DNA from: Dendrophyllia cribrosa
Taxonomy: Eukaryota; Cnidaria; Anthozoa; Scleractinia; Dendrophylliidae
Direction: 5' to 3'
Assembly (NCBI GenBank): GCA_024195265.1
Contig: JAJLRJ010000007.1
Coordinates: 4,579,558 to 4,643,557 of the forward strand
Length of the DNA stretch: 64,000 nucleotides
A model generated the notes under the pieces. It was given only the letters and a program-made list of their open reading frames with translations. It made no database searches and was not told where the DNA came from. Shown in pieces: positions 1-12,490 of this stretch (positions are counted from its first letter, which is position 1; the number at the start of each line of letters is the position of its first letter). The position numbers and the translations under genes are program-made.

Positions 1-2283
1 AAATGTTGTCAACAGAACATGCGCAAAGGCCAACATTTTGTGCGCCGCGTAATGCGAATTTGGCGGCAAATTCGTTTGCTTTCGCCAAGTTCAACTGTAA
101 ACACGTTATTAGACTTGAAATAAGTCCAAGTAGAAGTGAAGCGATAACATTTTGGTCGGCCATGTTGAATATTCGCGCGGCTAAAGACTGGATCCGATAC
201 TGTTACGTCAGCGTATTAAAAAATATCCGGATTCGACCGTCCACACGATGCCGTACTCGTAGCGTATTCAAACATTTTCACTCTGGAGAGCGGATTAAAA
301 AAGATGCGGATTCGTAAGCCGAATTCGCCGGATACGTGTGGACGGAAGGCCAAACCCGCAACAAAAAAGTTGCGGATTCAAAAATATCCGGACACGTGTG
401 GATGGGGCCTCCAAGGAGCACCAATCATTTTCGCAACTTCGGATACGTGTCAAGCAATAAAATGCCCGCCCATAAAGTAAATATAATTTTAGTATTTTGC
501 AGCTTTACACTCCTGTGATCAACACAAAGCGAAAATATTCCATTCCATCGTGCTCAACTTTGAGAATGCAATTTTGAAGGCAAGGACCAAAGTAACAAAA
601 CAGAAGCACCGGATCCAAATTGAGGATCTAATCAGCTATAAATAATAATAATAAACGAAAACAAGGCTGATTCGACAGTGAAGGAATATAATGAAATTTG
701 TCCAATATTTCAATATTTCAACTTTGAGAGTAGGTTTACACGTCAATTGAATAGGCCATCCGAGTTACGTTATGCCTCATTGTCAAAGCGAGGCTAGGTG
801 CACAACCTTTCATAATAATGGAAATGAGCTTTTATTCAAATGCAAATAAAACTCATTCCCATATGAAAGGTTGTGCACCTAGCCTCGCTTTGACAACGAG
901 GCATAACGTAACTCGGAAATGGCCTATTCGCGCTCTCTGATTGGCCAACTTGTAAACAATTTTGTTGGGTGCTCACTGTAAGTCTCGTCGCACTGAGGCG
1001 GCTAAAATGATATGAAAAACATTACAAGACCATTCCAAGCGTTTCCCTAAAAATTCCTTATTGGGTGCCCTGTGCATTCCTCGTTGGATTTGAAGAAGAG
1101 CAAATTAAAGAACAAAGAACGATCGAATAAAACGAACGATGGATCTTTCTTGATACGGAATATGATTTGTGCTATGGCCGCCATTTTTTCCAATCTCCCC
1201 TCGCCTGTATGCGAACCTGAGTGGGAGAAGACTAAGAGCACTAACACGAAAAAAGCAAGTGACAGGTCTTTTTCCCTCTGATCCTTGGCGAAAAACTAAT
1301 AATTATGCAAATTGGGTGTAAAAACGAGGAGGGATTGGGGAGGTCTCTCTTTCTCCTCCGCGATCGTCGCATCTCGCGCCCCAGAAAGATTGAGAAAAGA
1401 AAGAGATTTCTCACAGTCTACAGCTGAAGGGAAATTCAACGACAACAGAGCTCCAGTGTCCTATTTGGTAGAGAATTGGCGTTCCCGCTAGTTTTTCTAT
1501 CTTTTTGCTGCTACACCGTGCTGACGAGACCCAACCCGGTCGAAACAGCTGTCCACGGTTGCATTTTGGCTTTCAGTTTGAGCTCTATCATGTCGTTGTC
1601 GCGTTAAATGTTCTACGTAGTATCAGCCTTGCTTTATGCTTTGATAGGCGAGTCCTGCTCGACGACATTTTTACTTCGCGACGAAAATTTTTCATGAACG
1701 CCTCTGAGCGCCTAAACGATTTTTTAAGGTGCAAGAAACCTTCATGATAATTTTAGTGACGTTATCATGGATATGTAATCAAGACGACTTATGAACAGAC
1801 TATTTTTCCACGGTACAGGTGGTTTCAGGGTTTTGTGTCACGTAATGCTGTAAATTCGCACGTTTGTAAGCTACGCTGGGCATGCGCGCGATGACGGTCA
1901 TTGATCGTGAGTCATCTCGACTTCGTTGAACTAGCACTGGACAAAACCTCGTCCCCAGGGTCTTCTCCGCTTTTTCAATGGGGGCCATTTTGGAAGGCCC
2001 TGAGGAAGAGGTAACACTGGACAGTGACGGATCTTGGGAAGGAGTCCCGGAGGTGGGGAGCGGGGGGAGCAAAAAATGAGGTGCGAAGAGTCGAAGATTT
2101 TTACATTCTCTAACATTTTCACTCCGGGACCTACCCCCCTCCCCTTAGTTTGGAGTCTGGATCCGAAACTCCCGGATGTAATCATTATTTCTTAATGGGT
2201 TATGTTGCAAACAGTCATTCTCCTACCCTCGATTTTCACTTTACTCAATAACCAGACTATTTATATTATAGAAAACAATTATA
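1..2283. other. Intergenic region without a recognisable gene
   Basis: Only short ORFs without family resemblance are present. Sequence around 225-405 contains repeated ATATCCGGA and CGTGTGGA motifs, suggesting an old, degraded foldback element. A clear foldback lies at 750-928 and is listed separately. The stretch 1900-2180 is GC-rich and contains GGGGACGAGGTT, a motif resembling one seen near 55.64 kb (GGGAACGAGGTT), so it is probably repeat-derived. It lies immediately 3' of the MRH-domain gene on the minus strand. Confidence 0.6.
750..928. repeat. Foldback MITE-like inverted repeat
   Basis: The left arm begins AATAGGCCATCCGAGTTACG and the right arm ends with its near-perfect complement (ACTCGGAAATGGCCTATT). 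The arms are about 75 bases with an A/T-rich loop of about 30 bases. No coding capacity is seen. The structure is typical of a nonautonomous DNA transposon; the superfamily cannot be assigned from the ends alone. Confidence 0.85.
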
Positions 2284-2289
2284 TTTATT
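2284..2289 (-). terminator. Poly(A) signal AATAAA of the MRH-domain gene
   Basis: AATAAA on the minus strand lies about 45 bases beyond the stop codon at 2334-2336. Together with the strong acceptor TTTTTTCCTCAG at 2438 it supports 2437-2334 as the terminal exon. Confidence 0.55.
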
Positions 2290-2333
2290 CATATGTTGGA
2301 TACACGATATAAAAAAAAGTCAAAATGTAGCTT

Positions 2334-4586
2334 TTATCTTGGCAAAATCGATCGAAGTGCTTGTTTAGTAGGTATCTGATCTATGGCGTAAATTAGCAGC
2401 AGGGACAAAGCTTCTTCTTGATCATACCCAATGCAAGCTGAGGAAAAAATAAAACCTATTTTAAAAAATCCTGATACACGGCGCAATATATCGCGCAATT
2501 TTAAAATTTTCTTCGCGTGTCCTAATCGAAGGGTTAAAATGTTGATTTGGCCTTGAAAACCGAATTGATCCAAATCACTAATTTTCATGTAAAAACTTAG
2601 TCGGTATTTAATTCAAGCAACTAACAAAAGCAACGTACTAACAGTGTTTGATTGATTTCCCTTGTTTCCGTCCAAATAGAGAACGAAGAAAACTCAGTCC
2701 CACAGATGTTTTGAAAAAACTTATGATGGTTTATTTAAGTTGAGCAACAAGACGATGAAATGTCGTCCAGTTGATCTTTTCATACAACTGGCTAAAAGCA
2801 TAAACGATTCCCTGAGTTTCGGTTGATTTTCTTTTACTCTGGTAGCAGAGAAATAAACGGAAAGACGAAAGAGCAGAACACAAACCGCGGTGATAAACAT
2901 ATTAAACTTATTCATTTTTTATAAAACTTGACGTTTCGTATGCTACTACATACATTTTCAAAAGTGACCGTTACAGTGTTGAAAAACTACACTTATATAG
3001 TATTGAAAAGGGACTGGGACCGAGATTAAGTACAAAACTTAACAGTTGATCTATAAAAAGAAACAGCTAATTAATAAAGCATCAGCTTCTCGATACTGAC
3101 GTTTTCAATACTATATAAGTCCCTTTTCAATACTATATAAGTGTAGTTTTTCAACACTGTAACGGTCACTTTTGAAAATGTATGTAGTAGCATACGAAAC
3201 GTCAAGTTTTATAAAAAATGAATAAGTTCAATATGTTTATCACCGCGGTTTGTGTTCTATTTCTTATCAAGCTACGATGGCCCCAGAACAAAAGTCTTTA
3301 CGAAAGAGCAGATATGTTTATTTATTGCACAATTAGAATTTATAATATAGATAGAGAACTACCGGAAAAGGCCCATTTCTTTTCACCCTCACACAAGTTC
3401 CTCGTGACCAAGAGCCCACGGTAACAAGAAGGGTTTTGTTTTTCACCAACAACGGTCGACCTACCTTAATTGTGGTACAAATGGAGGGCTTTGGTAACCC
3501 GGAGGGCAGTTTACGACGCAAGCAACAAATGAAAATTCCAAACGCCAAAATTATCAGAAGAACCACACCTGCAATACTGCAATTGAACACAAAAACAAAA
3601 TTATCGCTGTTAAAGACGTTTGCAAAGTATTGAAAGCAAAATAGCAACTAAAACGAGAACACAGAGAGTGAAAAAGATGTATGTATACAGAACTGAAATC
3701 CAACAATACGACAACTGACTCCGTTCAGACGACCATCCAGTTGTTACAGCGACTTTTTTGGCCCGAACAAAGCGTCAGTTATTAGCATGGTTCAATTTTC
3801 AGTGTTTGCGACACGTACCATAAGTTGACCCTACCCTGTTATTACGACAACTCCATTAGAGTGGTTTTCACTTGAGTGTCGTAAAACCAAAGTAATCACT
3901 CTGGCCAATCACAACAGACGCAGACAATCCAATGAACCAATCAGAGCTCGAAGCGATACATGTAGGCGGCGCTAAGCGCGGGAAAACGCGTGCGAGCAAG
4001 TCACGATCTGTTTTTGTTTTACTTCTGATTGGTTGAGAAAGTGACGCGGGATATTTTAGCCAATCACAAAGCGAGAAATGCAAAACCAAAGTAATCACTT
4101 AGTTACTTTCGACACTCAATTGAAAACCGCTCTAATACGACCACAATTTTAATAGCCAGACAGTGGTCATATCAACGGGGTGCTACTGTACGTGTTTTTA
4201 AAGGAGCTATGTCAAGGTGATTTTAAGGTTTTTGGGTCAAAACTGCCCCAAATTAAATAATAATAATAATAATAATATAACTAATACTAATAGAGACTTG
4301 TATAGCGCACATATCACATGTCTCATGGCGCTTTACATACACTTATGAGAATGAGATCGGACGTCAGCTTATGAAAGCGCCTCAGGCAGCCACTATCGGT
4401 CCATTGTTGATCTCATCTCCCCCACCCCACCCATGAACAATGTATGGCACTGAGGGTGGTCACAGCCAGGGTTTTGTTACGTCCTCAGTGGTTCTTTGAC
4501 GTCCCCATCGGAGACGGGACCGCCATTTCTACGTAGTCATCCAAGCCACGTGAAGGTCTAACCATTTTGCAAGGGCAGCACCTTCG

Positions 4587-4622
<36 letters not shown>

Positions 4623-7600
4623 CCGGGATTCAAACCCGCGACCTCCCGCTCTGCAGACTGGCGCTCTTAAATGTAATGTAATGTAAATCTTTATTTAAAC
4701 ACGGAGAATCATCAGTTAAGTTAATAATTAAAAATTAAAACTTGTACAACTGCTTTACATGATTGCCGTGTGGGAATCCGATATCTCAGATACTTTCTTA
4801 ATACCCCGTTTAAACTGCCCAATAGAACAAACGCTCTTGTCAAACAGGAAATGCTTATAGAACACTAAGAGGAAGATATCAAGAGCGAATAAACTATAAT
4901 CAGACTCTTAGTGAGTTTTTCAAGACACAAGTCGGCAAACTTGAAAAAATGGGCCCACATTTTTTAATTTGCAATCTGGCCATCTACAGCTTACTTTTAA
5001 TCCTAATATATAAATTATAGGGTACAAGAAGAAGAATTTTAAACAAAACCTGACCATTATGTTTAGGTTTCCACCGGTATAGTAACATTAAAAATGGTTA
5101 CATAGCCCCTTTAACTATTCTCAACTAAATGTGACCACCAAACAAATAAACTATTTGTAACTCTGTACTCACGCAATGCCGACGATAGCCCCGATACTCA
5201 GGCCCCCCGCGCCGTCAGAGCTAGAGTACTGAATCCCGGTATCTCCCTTGACTTGCAGAGAACACTTTCCTGGGCATGCGCAGAAGCTGTGCAATGACGT
5301 TTTCTGCAAAGAACAAAGGAACAAAGTCTACCTGTCAGATTTGAATTCAATACGAGCTACAGATTTTTGTAGTCACGCGTCACGCAAGCTACCCAGTACC
5401 GTGACCTTGAAATGAGCGTATTGCTCAAGTCATTTAGCTTTGTTTGGCAGGGGCGATATTTCCTGAATCATCGACAAACTTGTCGAAGAAAGAATTCTAA
5501 ACCGTCAAACGTGAAGAAACAGACGCAACAATAGTAAACATTTCCTTGCGTCGCCATCTTGTAGCTTTTTACGAGGCAACAATACCACGGTTGAAAAAAC
5601 TAGGCCGGAGTCAGCCTAGTCATTAGGCGTTCTCTCTTGCCTCGTTGTCCGCGCGAAGTCTGGGACGGAATCTCTCGGTGACGTCACGGCTCAAAGTAGG
5701 TTCCAGGTTTGACCGAACGCCTAGGGACTAGGCTGGGCCCGAGTGTCATACCGAGTAAACTGACAAATGGAACAGAAAATTTCAGGAAAACGGGACAGCC
5801 TCGAGAGGTTGACCAGTTTAGACCAAAATAGGCCAATTCCGATATATTAAAATTCATACTTGGCTCCGAGGCTTAGGGGAATAAAACAAAAGAAATCACA
5901 TCGAGGTTCAGGTATGCCTCGGAGCCAAGTATGAATTTTAATATATCGGAATTGGTCTATTTAGACCAAAAGTTTAGACCAGTTTAGACCAAAATCAGTT
6001 TAGTCTGCAGTGCAGGCGTTTTGTTTTTTTTTTGGTGGGCGAATGCTGAATTTAGTGTTTGGTCGCCATTTCCGAAACGAATTTTTCGCAAATTTCCGTT
6101 CCATTCGATTTTGTACTGGAACTTCCAGAAACCAGAAATTTTGGTCGAATGGATCGCGCCTAAAAGGACAACATGATACTGTTTATCTGAGTACAAGGTC
6201 ATGAGGCTTGATGAACATGCCGTTTCGCTTACTCGCGAACGTATTGTAGCTGCCGCAACTGTCATAGTCATTGTTCTTGACCTTTTGTGCCAACAAAATC
6301 CTCACTGATCTACTTTTAATAGTTTATTTTGTTACTGTATACTCACGAAAGACAAGGAATCGGAGTTCATGGGATCCACTTTTCCTTCTTCATTTTCGTC
6401 GCATACCAAGGCAATTGAAGTTTCTCTTGGTACATGAAAAAAATACAAGATGATGTACTTGACGTTGAATCTCTCGCAAGTTTCAATACTAAAGAAAATC
6501 GATTAACTTGCAGAATTTTTTTATTCCTAGTGGTAATCCTTGGCCCCTTCGTTCCAATTTTAGAGCGGTTTTCAATTGAGTGTCAAAAGTAACTTCGCAA
6601 TTGTTTAGATTTTGCATTGATATGCCTTGTGATTGGCTAAACAATCTCGCGCCTTTATCAACCAATCAGAGGTAAAACCCAAACCAAACGTAATTTACTC
6701 ACGCGCGTTTTCCCGCGCTTGGCACTGGTTACATGCATTTGCTTGGAGTTCTGATTGGTTCATTGGATTGTCTGCGTCTGTTGTGATTTGCCAAAGTAAT
6801 TACTTTGGTTTTGGTTTACGACACTTAATTGAAAACCGCGCCAAGATGTCGGTAGAAAAACTCTAATTTGTAATGCATATAATACTTTTCTTGTAATAAT
6901 TCTAAGTACGAGTCAATAAAAAGATTGTTGTACGTTGTTGTTGTTGTTACCAGGCGAACTATGAAGGCGTTGTAAGCTGACCTGGTCAAACTCGTTACCA
7001 TGGTACTTACATTTCGTTGTTGCCTGCCACGCCATACGTCAGCAGACATTGTCCATTCTTCTCATCAAGGACACAGTCCGACATGCTGCGTTCTCCTATG
7101 TTTACATAAGAAGTCTGGGAGACAGTTTTCAGGGTAACCTGACAAACCTGTGGAAGAAATCATTCATGAAATGTTAGTTCCGAGAAAATACGGCGCGGTG
7201 GGTAAGTAGTTATCGTGTCGTTCTTTTCATCTCATTCTATGGTCTCCACCGCCATATCTTTTCATTAGACAAAAACAATTAGTTCACATTGTCTCTCTTC
7301 GCTATCCTTTCATATACTACGGGAGTGATATAGACAAGCCTTTCGAACAAGTCTCACCGTATAGTCCACTATAAGCACTACCTTCTGTGGGCCCTGCTGG
7401 GCTTCTTAGCTTAAAACATGGACTATATCCTCCTTGGACGATTCCCTTGTAGCATCATCTATGCCGGGAGATAACTGCGCCCTCCTCACCCTCCCCTGCC
7501 TTTCTGGATTGGTTTGGGCTACTGGTTTACGGAGCTATTTTAGTCTGATGTACATGTAGGGTAGACTTTGCCGGTTAAGTCTGAAATGGTGTTTGGTGTA

Positions 7601-8675
7601 AAATTTATATCTAACCATCGACAAACTCCGTAAATTTACTTACTGCAGCATCTTGACAGGGGTGGCCCTGGGCTTCCCACGGACTGCAGGGGTTCCATTG
7701 ATAGTACGTTGAAGAAGACTGGGAGCCTGAAATGTTGAACCTGTTGGATTAGAAAAAGAGGTTCGTATGTTGTTACCATTGTCAACTTTTCATAATCCGG
7801 CTAAAATCTGCTTGGAAGGCGCATAAAGGGGAGAGAAAAGCGGGATTTGAGCACGAAGCAAGAGGAGAGAGAGCCTACGCTGATCGAGAGAGAAGCAGGG
7901 AGAAACTCGCCTTCCATTTCCTCAATCAGTATTCGCCTTCTCGATCCGGCCTCGGCTTTACGTTCTTGCCATACAGGTAAAAGGCAGTAAAATTTCACAT
8001 TTATCCAGTGGCTTATAAAGAAGCCAAAGTCGTGTATACTACTGAAATAAAACACAACCTGAAAGCATTCGATCGATATTACGAGGGAATAGCGAGGGAA
8101 CATAACAAGACTTGTGTAGATTCCCGGATAACGATTCGAAAGTCGGTAAAAGATCAAGGAAAACGCCTGGCCTGATTTAGAAGGCGGGTAGATAATTATA
8201 ATTTTATAAGGAATGAAGAGTTTGAACAATCTTCTTTCGTCGATCAAAGATCGATAGTCAAAAGATACGCGAAAACTGACGCCGCGTACACGCGGAGAGA
8301 CTCGAGATATGACGAGTAACCTCGTTTCGGATTCCAGTGTACCTCCCCAGCTCCCTCAAATGAGAAAGAATGGGGCGAGAAGAACAAAGTTGCGTTAAAA
8401 AAAATCTAGCCTGCGAGAACAGACGTTTCTTCTGACTCTTGTTTCATCATTTAGAGAAACGAACGTCTGCAAACCTGAGCTTTTTGCAAGATGGCGGGGG
8501 AGGGTTCTGGCTTCCCTTGACTCTTCCCCGAGATTCGGCCGCCACTGGGAGAGTTAATCACGCGCGCGAGCGAAGGTCACCATTCTCTGCTCCCTCGTTA
8601 CTTTCGATTCGCTCCCGCGCGTAAATAGCTCACCCAATCGAATATCCATATAAAATGTATGCTAGCAGTCAACGG

Positions 8676-8711
<36 letters not shown>

Positions 8712-10235
8712 CTTTTATTTATACACGGGTAAACATCAGGCTAATACACAAATAAGGCTAAATACATATTCATATACTTCTAAATCCTAAAATATTACTC
8801 TATCAGAAATCAGAAATCAGAGACAAAAAAACATCGACCCTAACAGGCCCAAAACGAGCGAGAGATCGAAAAAGATGGAGGCAAAAATCGAGGGAATGAT
8901 AGTTTACTCGGGTTTTGTGCAAAAGCGAGCGGGGTTCGATCAGCCCCGGGCCGTTACTCGCGGCTTCGCCGCTCGCATTGCTCGCTCGCTACAGTTGGTA
9001 TAAATATGTATTTTTATGGTAATTGAACCCAACGACCGAACAATTGTTACTCATCCAGATAACAGGTGAACTTACAAAAACACGCCACGAGTGTTTTGTT
9101 GAACGTCTCAACAAAAGAACAATAAGTTAACCCGGACAACAAGAATTTTCGTCGCGCATGCAATGAAAACGCGACTTTTTAAAGAATGATTCTTAATATA
9201 AACGTTGACATGATCTTTCAGATAAAATTGTTCAAATGTTCTTTGGTGACGAACTTTACTAGTGAAGCAACCGATGAAATTGATACATAATTAAAAAAAC
9301 GACTTTCCTATTTGCTTTTTTAACGTTGTGAGTGAATATTAAAAAGAAACGGAAGTTAGCTGTAAATAAATAATATTTCGATCGTACATATTTTGGTCGA
9401 CGTTTCCGGTTATGCTTACATCGGATAGGAAAGGAGAAAAATTTAGGGACTTTAATATCGATTAATAGTACGCTATAACCTATGTATTTTTGTCGATCGG
9501 CTGTGGATAAACAAATAGAAGCAAACGGCTAAAACATTTTAAAACTCTCCTATTGTCCAATATCTCTCTGAGACAACGATTGTCAATAGTTCAAGTCTCG
9601 TGCTGTGAATTCGCGGGTTCAATGCCATTTGCCGTAGGTTTCTCTTAGGTAGCGAAATTTTATACGCAAAGTCAGAGGTCGTGCCTTCAAAACGCGTGAA
9701 CAAACGATGTGCGCTCACATCGGCAAGGAATTTATTATTTCCTTTCTTTGTTCAATAAATACGAGCGGCGAAGGCGTGAAAATGAAAAGAGAAAAAAATT
9801 TCACCAGGAACGAAAAATAATATTATTGTGAGTCACGGCTGCGGTCGAAAATAAATAGAAGTCTGCACGCAATTTGCAATACTGATCCCGGGAATAAAAA
9901 ATACATGTCATTGTTTCATGATTTCGGTTCTCTCACAATGCTAAATTCTTAGATAGTTTATTGCAATAAGACAAAGTATCACACTGGAAGTGAGTATCTA
10001 TACCTGACTAACTATACGCCGGCCTTGACCTACGTTCTACCGCACCCCATTTCAGCCCACAAACAACAAAATCGTACCTCGCACGGTTCGGCGTCTGTCC
10101 CGCAAGACTCCATAAATTGATCTCTCCTCCATCGGTTAAACAGCGACAGGCATCTATCTTTTCGCATTTCTTTACCCCTTGAACGGGAGCTAAATGAAAT
10201 AGAACTACAACAAGAGCGAAGATATAGACCTTCAT
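2334..10235 (-). CDS. MRH-domain (mannose-6-phosphate receptor homology / ATG27-like) type I membrane protein
   Basis: Seven-exon gene assembled from splice sites. Exons: 10235-10078, 7740-7644, 7147-7011, 6425-6347, 5303-5173, 3576-3465, 2437-2334. Phases agree at the first five junctions. Exon 1 encodes a signal peptide (MKVYIFALVVVLFHLAPVQG) and the CRCLTDGGEINLWSLAG start of the lumenal domain. Exon 2 has YYQWNPCSPW and exon 3 has AAVCQ across the junction. Exon 4 has TSIALVCDE and exon 5 has CACPGKC and the start of the membrane helix. Exon 6 finishes the helix (VVLLIILAFGIFICCLRRK). The WNPC, VCQ and LVCD blocks with paired cysteines are typical of MRH domains, which in known members bind mannose-type glycans and cycle between Golgi and endosomes. 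About 238 residues are secure. The tail is not: AAG/GTAGGT ends exon 6 in phase 0, giving a short basic tail from the last exon, whereas a weaker donor CGTC/GTAAAC would give a tail with EEALSLL, an acidic-dileucine sorting motif. Introns 3 and 5 hold copies of the same MITE. The family is recognised; ligand binding is inferred. Confidence 0.82.
2875..3258. repeat. Long inverted repeat in intron 6 of the MRH-domain gene
   Basis: Arms of about 140 bases (2875-3014 and 3119-3258) are near-perfect reverse complements around a loop of about 105 bases. Both arms contain GACGTTTCGTATGCTACTAC or its complement, and a second TATATAAGT-type direct repeat lies beside the loop. The same short peptide reading (MNKFNMFITAVC) appears on opposite strands only because of the inversion. 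It is probably a foldback transposon. Confidence 0.85.
3859..4132. mobile_element. MITE family A, copy 1 (GAGCGGTTTTCAATTG ends)
   Basis: Terminal inverted repeats of the type GAGYGGTTTTCAMTTGAGTG are flanked by TA on both sides, as for Tc1/mariner-type insertions. The interior has several CCAATCA / TGATTGG motifs and a GC-rich centre (GCGCGGGAAAACGCG). It lies in intron 5 of the MRH-domain gene. Copies 2-5 are at 6563, 34841, 54940 and 55218. Confidence 0.85.
4256..4668 (-). mobile_element. 5'-truncated tRNA-derived SINE
   Basis: Read on the minus strand, the sequence begins GAGCGCCAGTCTGCAGAGCG and contains a box B-like GGGTTTGAATCCC (4626-4637). It continues through an unrelated body and ends GCGCTATACAAGTCTC followed by an (ATT)n tail. 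No box A is seen upstream, so the head is truncated. It lies in intron 5 of the MRH-domain gene. The exact SINE family is not recognised. Confidence 0.65.
4669..4740 (-). mobile_element. LINE 3' end with (TTACA)n tail
   Basis: On the minus strand the sequence reads CCGTGTTTAAATAAAG and then a short TTACATTACAT tandem tail. The same terminal motif with a different tail occurs at 8675-8745 (GATGAT) and near 55.66-55.70 kb. Only the last few dozen bases of the element are visible. Confidence 0.45.
5833..5955. mobile_element. Palindromic MITE family B, copy 1
   Basis: Perfect or near-perfect arms begin CCAATTCCGATATATTAAAA and end in the complement, enclosing GAGGCTTAGGGGAAT. A second member with the same ends and the same internal motif is at 50305-50459. 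It lies in intron 4 of the MRH-domain gene. Confidence 0.85.
6563..6843. mobile_element. MITE family A, copy 2
   Basis: The left end TAGAGCGGTTTTCAATTGAG is intact. The right end ACACTTAATTGAAAACCGCG is slightly decayed. The order of internal CCAAT-like motifs matches copy 1 in inverted orientation. It lies in intron 3 of the MRH-domain gene. Confidence 0.82.
8675..8745 (-). mobile_element. LINE 3' end with (GAT)n tail
   Basis: On the minus strand CCGTGTATAAATAAAAGTGA runs directly into about 11 GAT repeats. The motif matches the 3' end of the LINE remnant at 55.66 kb (CCGTGTATCAATAAAG). It lies in intron 1 of the MRH-domain gene. Confidence 0.5.
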
Positions 10236-10301
10236 TTTGAGGAGTTGATGAACGAAGTAACTCCCGGTAAAATGCAGTAACCGGCTACACTGACAACCGC
10301 C

Positions 10302-10310
10302 TATTTAAAC
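10302..10310 (-). promoter_or_regulatory. TATA-like element of the MRH-domain gene
   Basis: The minus strand reads GTTTAAATAG about 70 bases upstream of the ATG at 10235. Its position fits a TATA-like box with a short 5' leader. Inferred from motif and spacing only. Confidence 0.35.
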
Positions 10311-11485
10311 GGTGCAATCTTGCTTGGACTATTACACCCTGGACCGTGGACTCTGAATTCAAATTTGTCAGACAATCGGTAATCGCAAGAATCTTGCTCT
10401 TGCCAGAGTACAGAACATGAAACGTAGAGCAAATTAGAACTATTTTATAGAACCTGCTACTAGCAGAACGTTTTTGTCCTCAAAAGTGTAATTTTTAGTT
10501 CACAATCCTGGCCAGGGCAGGATCCAAGATTCCAGTCCAGAGTTTCATCCTCACTTTAAAGTTAACTAGGGGCGATGACATGCAACAAACAAAATACAAT
10601 ATCATGTTTTTGTTTATGATTTATGCAATTTTAGAATGTTTTTAAAAGAATTTTCAATATCATACACAGTCCGCAAATTATCCCAACATCTAATATTTCC
10701 CAGCCTAAAATTATTTAGGGGCAATTTATTTGTTGTCGGCTCTGATCCTGGTTGTCATCCTTAAGTTACCGCAGCAACCATGGTCCGTGATTATTTTGCA
10801 TGAAACCACGTGTACTGAAAAAGTGTGACAAAAAATGTTAACCTTATTTTTGGTTCCTTCTGCATGTACCGGAGCACATATTACGTAAAACAGAAGGAAC
10901 AAAGAACGACAACAATACAAATGCAAAACAAGACCAAAAATACAATGCCTCACAAACAATAGAAGACAATGAGTGGTTCATGGGTACCGGTACATGCTGA
11001 AAGACCCTTATTTTTTTAAAAAATATGATCCTTTGTACAGCTATTGTAGCTCAGGGTGTTGAGCTAGTAACGCAAAACACTGGAGAAAGGTGACAAACTT
11101 TGTCACTTTCCCCCCAAATCCTCCCATTTGAATTGAATCCTACAGAACGAGTCTTTTTCCCGGAATCACGAATGTAGATAATGCCTTTTCACTGTCTATA
11201 AATTAATTCTGCTCTTTATTCATGAATTTTTTATCTTATCGCCGGTCGCACGGCAAAACGAATATCCAAAGACCTTTAGTTGAGTGCAGGAGCCTGGGCT
11301 CCTGTTAAGTGATATTGACAACGCATTTTTTGCGTGGTTCTCGCGAAAAAGAGAAAAATTGTTTTAGTATACATATTTTTCGGCGTTCAAGGAAGAGTCA
11401 AGAAGTGGTGCGCCAAGCGTACAAGTATTTTTGCGGTGCGCGCATGCCAGTTGCTTGTCGCCGCTGGACTGTTCGCACTCTTGCC

Positions 11486-12468
11486 TTAGAGTGATTTTCG
11501 TAAGACCGTGAAACAGTATCTAGCAATTAATCAAAATTAGCCAAAATTAGCTAAAACTAAACAAAAGAAAACAATGGAATTAGTGTCTAATAGTATCTAC
11601 TAGTGCCTACTAAGGCCCAAATCGCACTTGCGGGCAACTTTTGAATTGTCCGCGACAATTTGGACAGAAATTGGTATACAAAATTGTCTGAGACAACTTG
11701 TCAATTTCGGAGCTAAAATTAGCAAGACAATACGAAAATTGCACATTTCGGTATGGAAACAATTTTAAAGGTGTGGAGTACTTCGACTTTCAATCTGAGC
11801 ATCAAGCCTTTTCAAAGCGCACGTGGCTTTAAATCTCATTAGTATGTATTTTATGCAGTATGAAACTGGCTTGTCATTGAACACCGCTAAACATGATTCG
11901 ATTAAAAAATCACAAAGTATTTTTTTATTTCTAAGCCTTTTCAAGGGATTTTCTACGTTTAGTGATTAAATTGTTTTTGCACATTGCGATTTGCCGTGAT
12001 AAATTTGAATAAAAAGAAACGTGCTGCATATTGATTTGTTTTTCTCAAGGAAGAGCACAATGGTTAATCAAGAAGGCATTGTTATCTGGATTCGCGGGTG
12101 CGTTGGAATGTATCGGACAAGCGTGTTGTCCTGCCAGGAGGCAGGACTTCGGCTCCTTTGAAAATTCGGCTGTTTTGTCGAAACTTTTTCGACTTGGCAA
12201 AAGTAGGTCGCACTTGTCTTTGCGGTGATTTTCCGTTATAATGACGAACGAATTGCACGTGCAACGTGGACCAATCAGCGGGCGGCGATGTTTTTAAAGT
12301 TTTATTTGTCTGCCCAGTTCGTTTCTCTGAAAAGTGTAGGTCGCACTTGTCTTTGCCAAGTCAGACACTTAAATAAATTGAAATTCGATAAAAATGTACA
12401 AAATTGTCCCAAGTGCGATTTGGACCTAACTTAGTAATTGTTTCACGGTCTTACGAAACTCATTCTAA
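11486..12468. mobile_element. Outer foldback element split by an inner insertion
   Basis: Outer inverted repeats of about 30 bases (core TTCGTAAGACCGTGAAACA) lie at 11486-11518 and 12436-12468. An inner element occupies about 11613-12427, leaving only about 125 and 40 bases of the outer one. No transposase is seen. Read as a nested insertion. Confidence 0.75.
11613..12427. mobile_element. Nonautonomous DNA transposon with AGGCCCAAATCGCACTTG ends
   Basis: The terminal repeats AGGYCCAAATCGCACTTG and their complement bound an 815-bp element without coding capacity. It shares internal motifs (TGTCCTGCC, a GAGGCAGGAC hairpin, CCTTTGAA) with the element at 30945-31835, so both belong to related families. 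Confidence 0.75.
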
Positions 12469-12490
12469 CGTGCTCGAAACGCGCGTAATA

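Noticed and set aside
1800..2185. GC-rich minus-strand ORFs as a cytosolic tail exon of the MRH-domain gene
   Set aside because: A better terminal exon with a strong acceptor and close AATAAA is at 2437-2334, and the GC-rich stretch contains repeat-like motifs.
10008..10077. Continuation of the MRH exon 1 frame to the stop at 10008
   Set aside because: A GAG/GTACGA donor at 10078 joins in phase to the acceptor before 7740, giving ARFNISG and the expected WNPC block.
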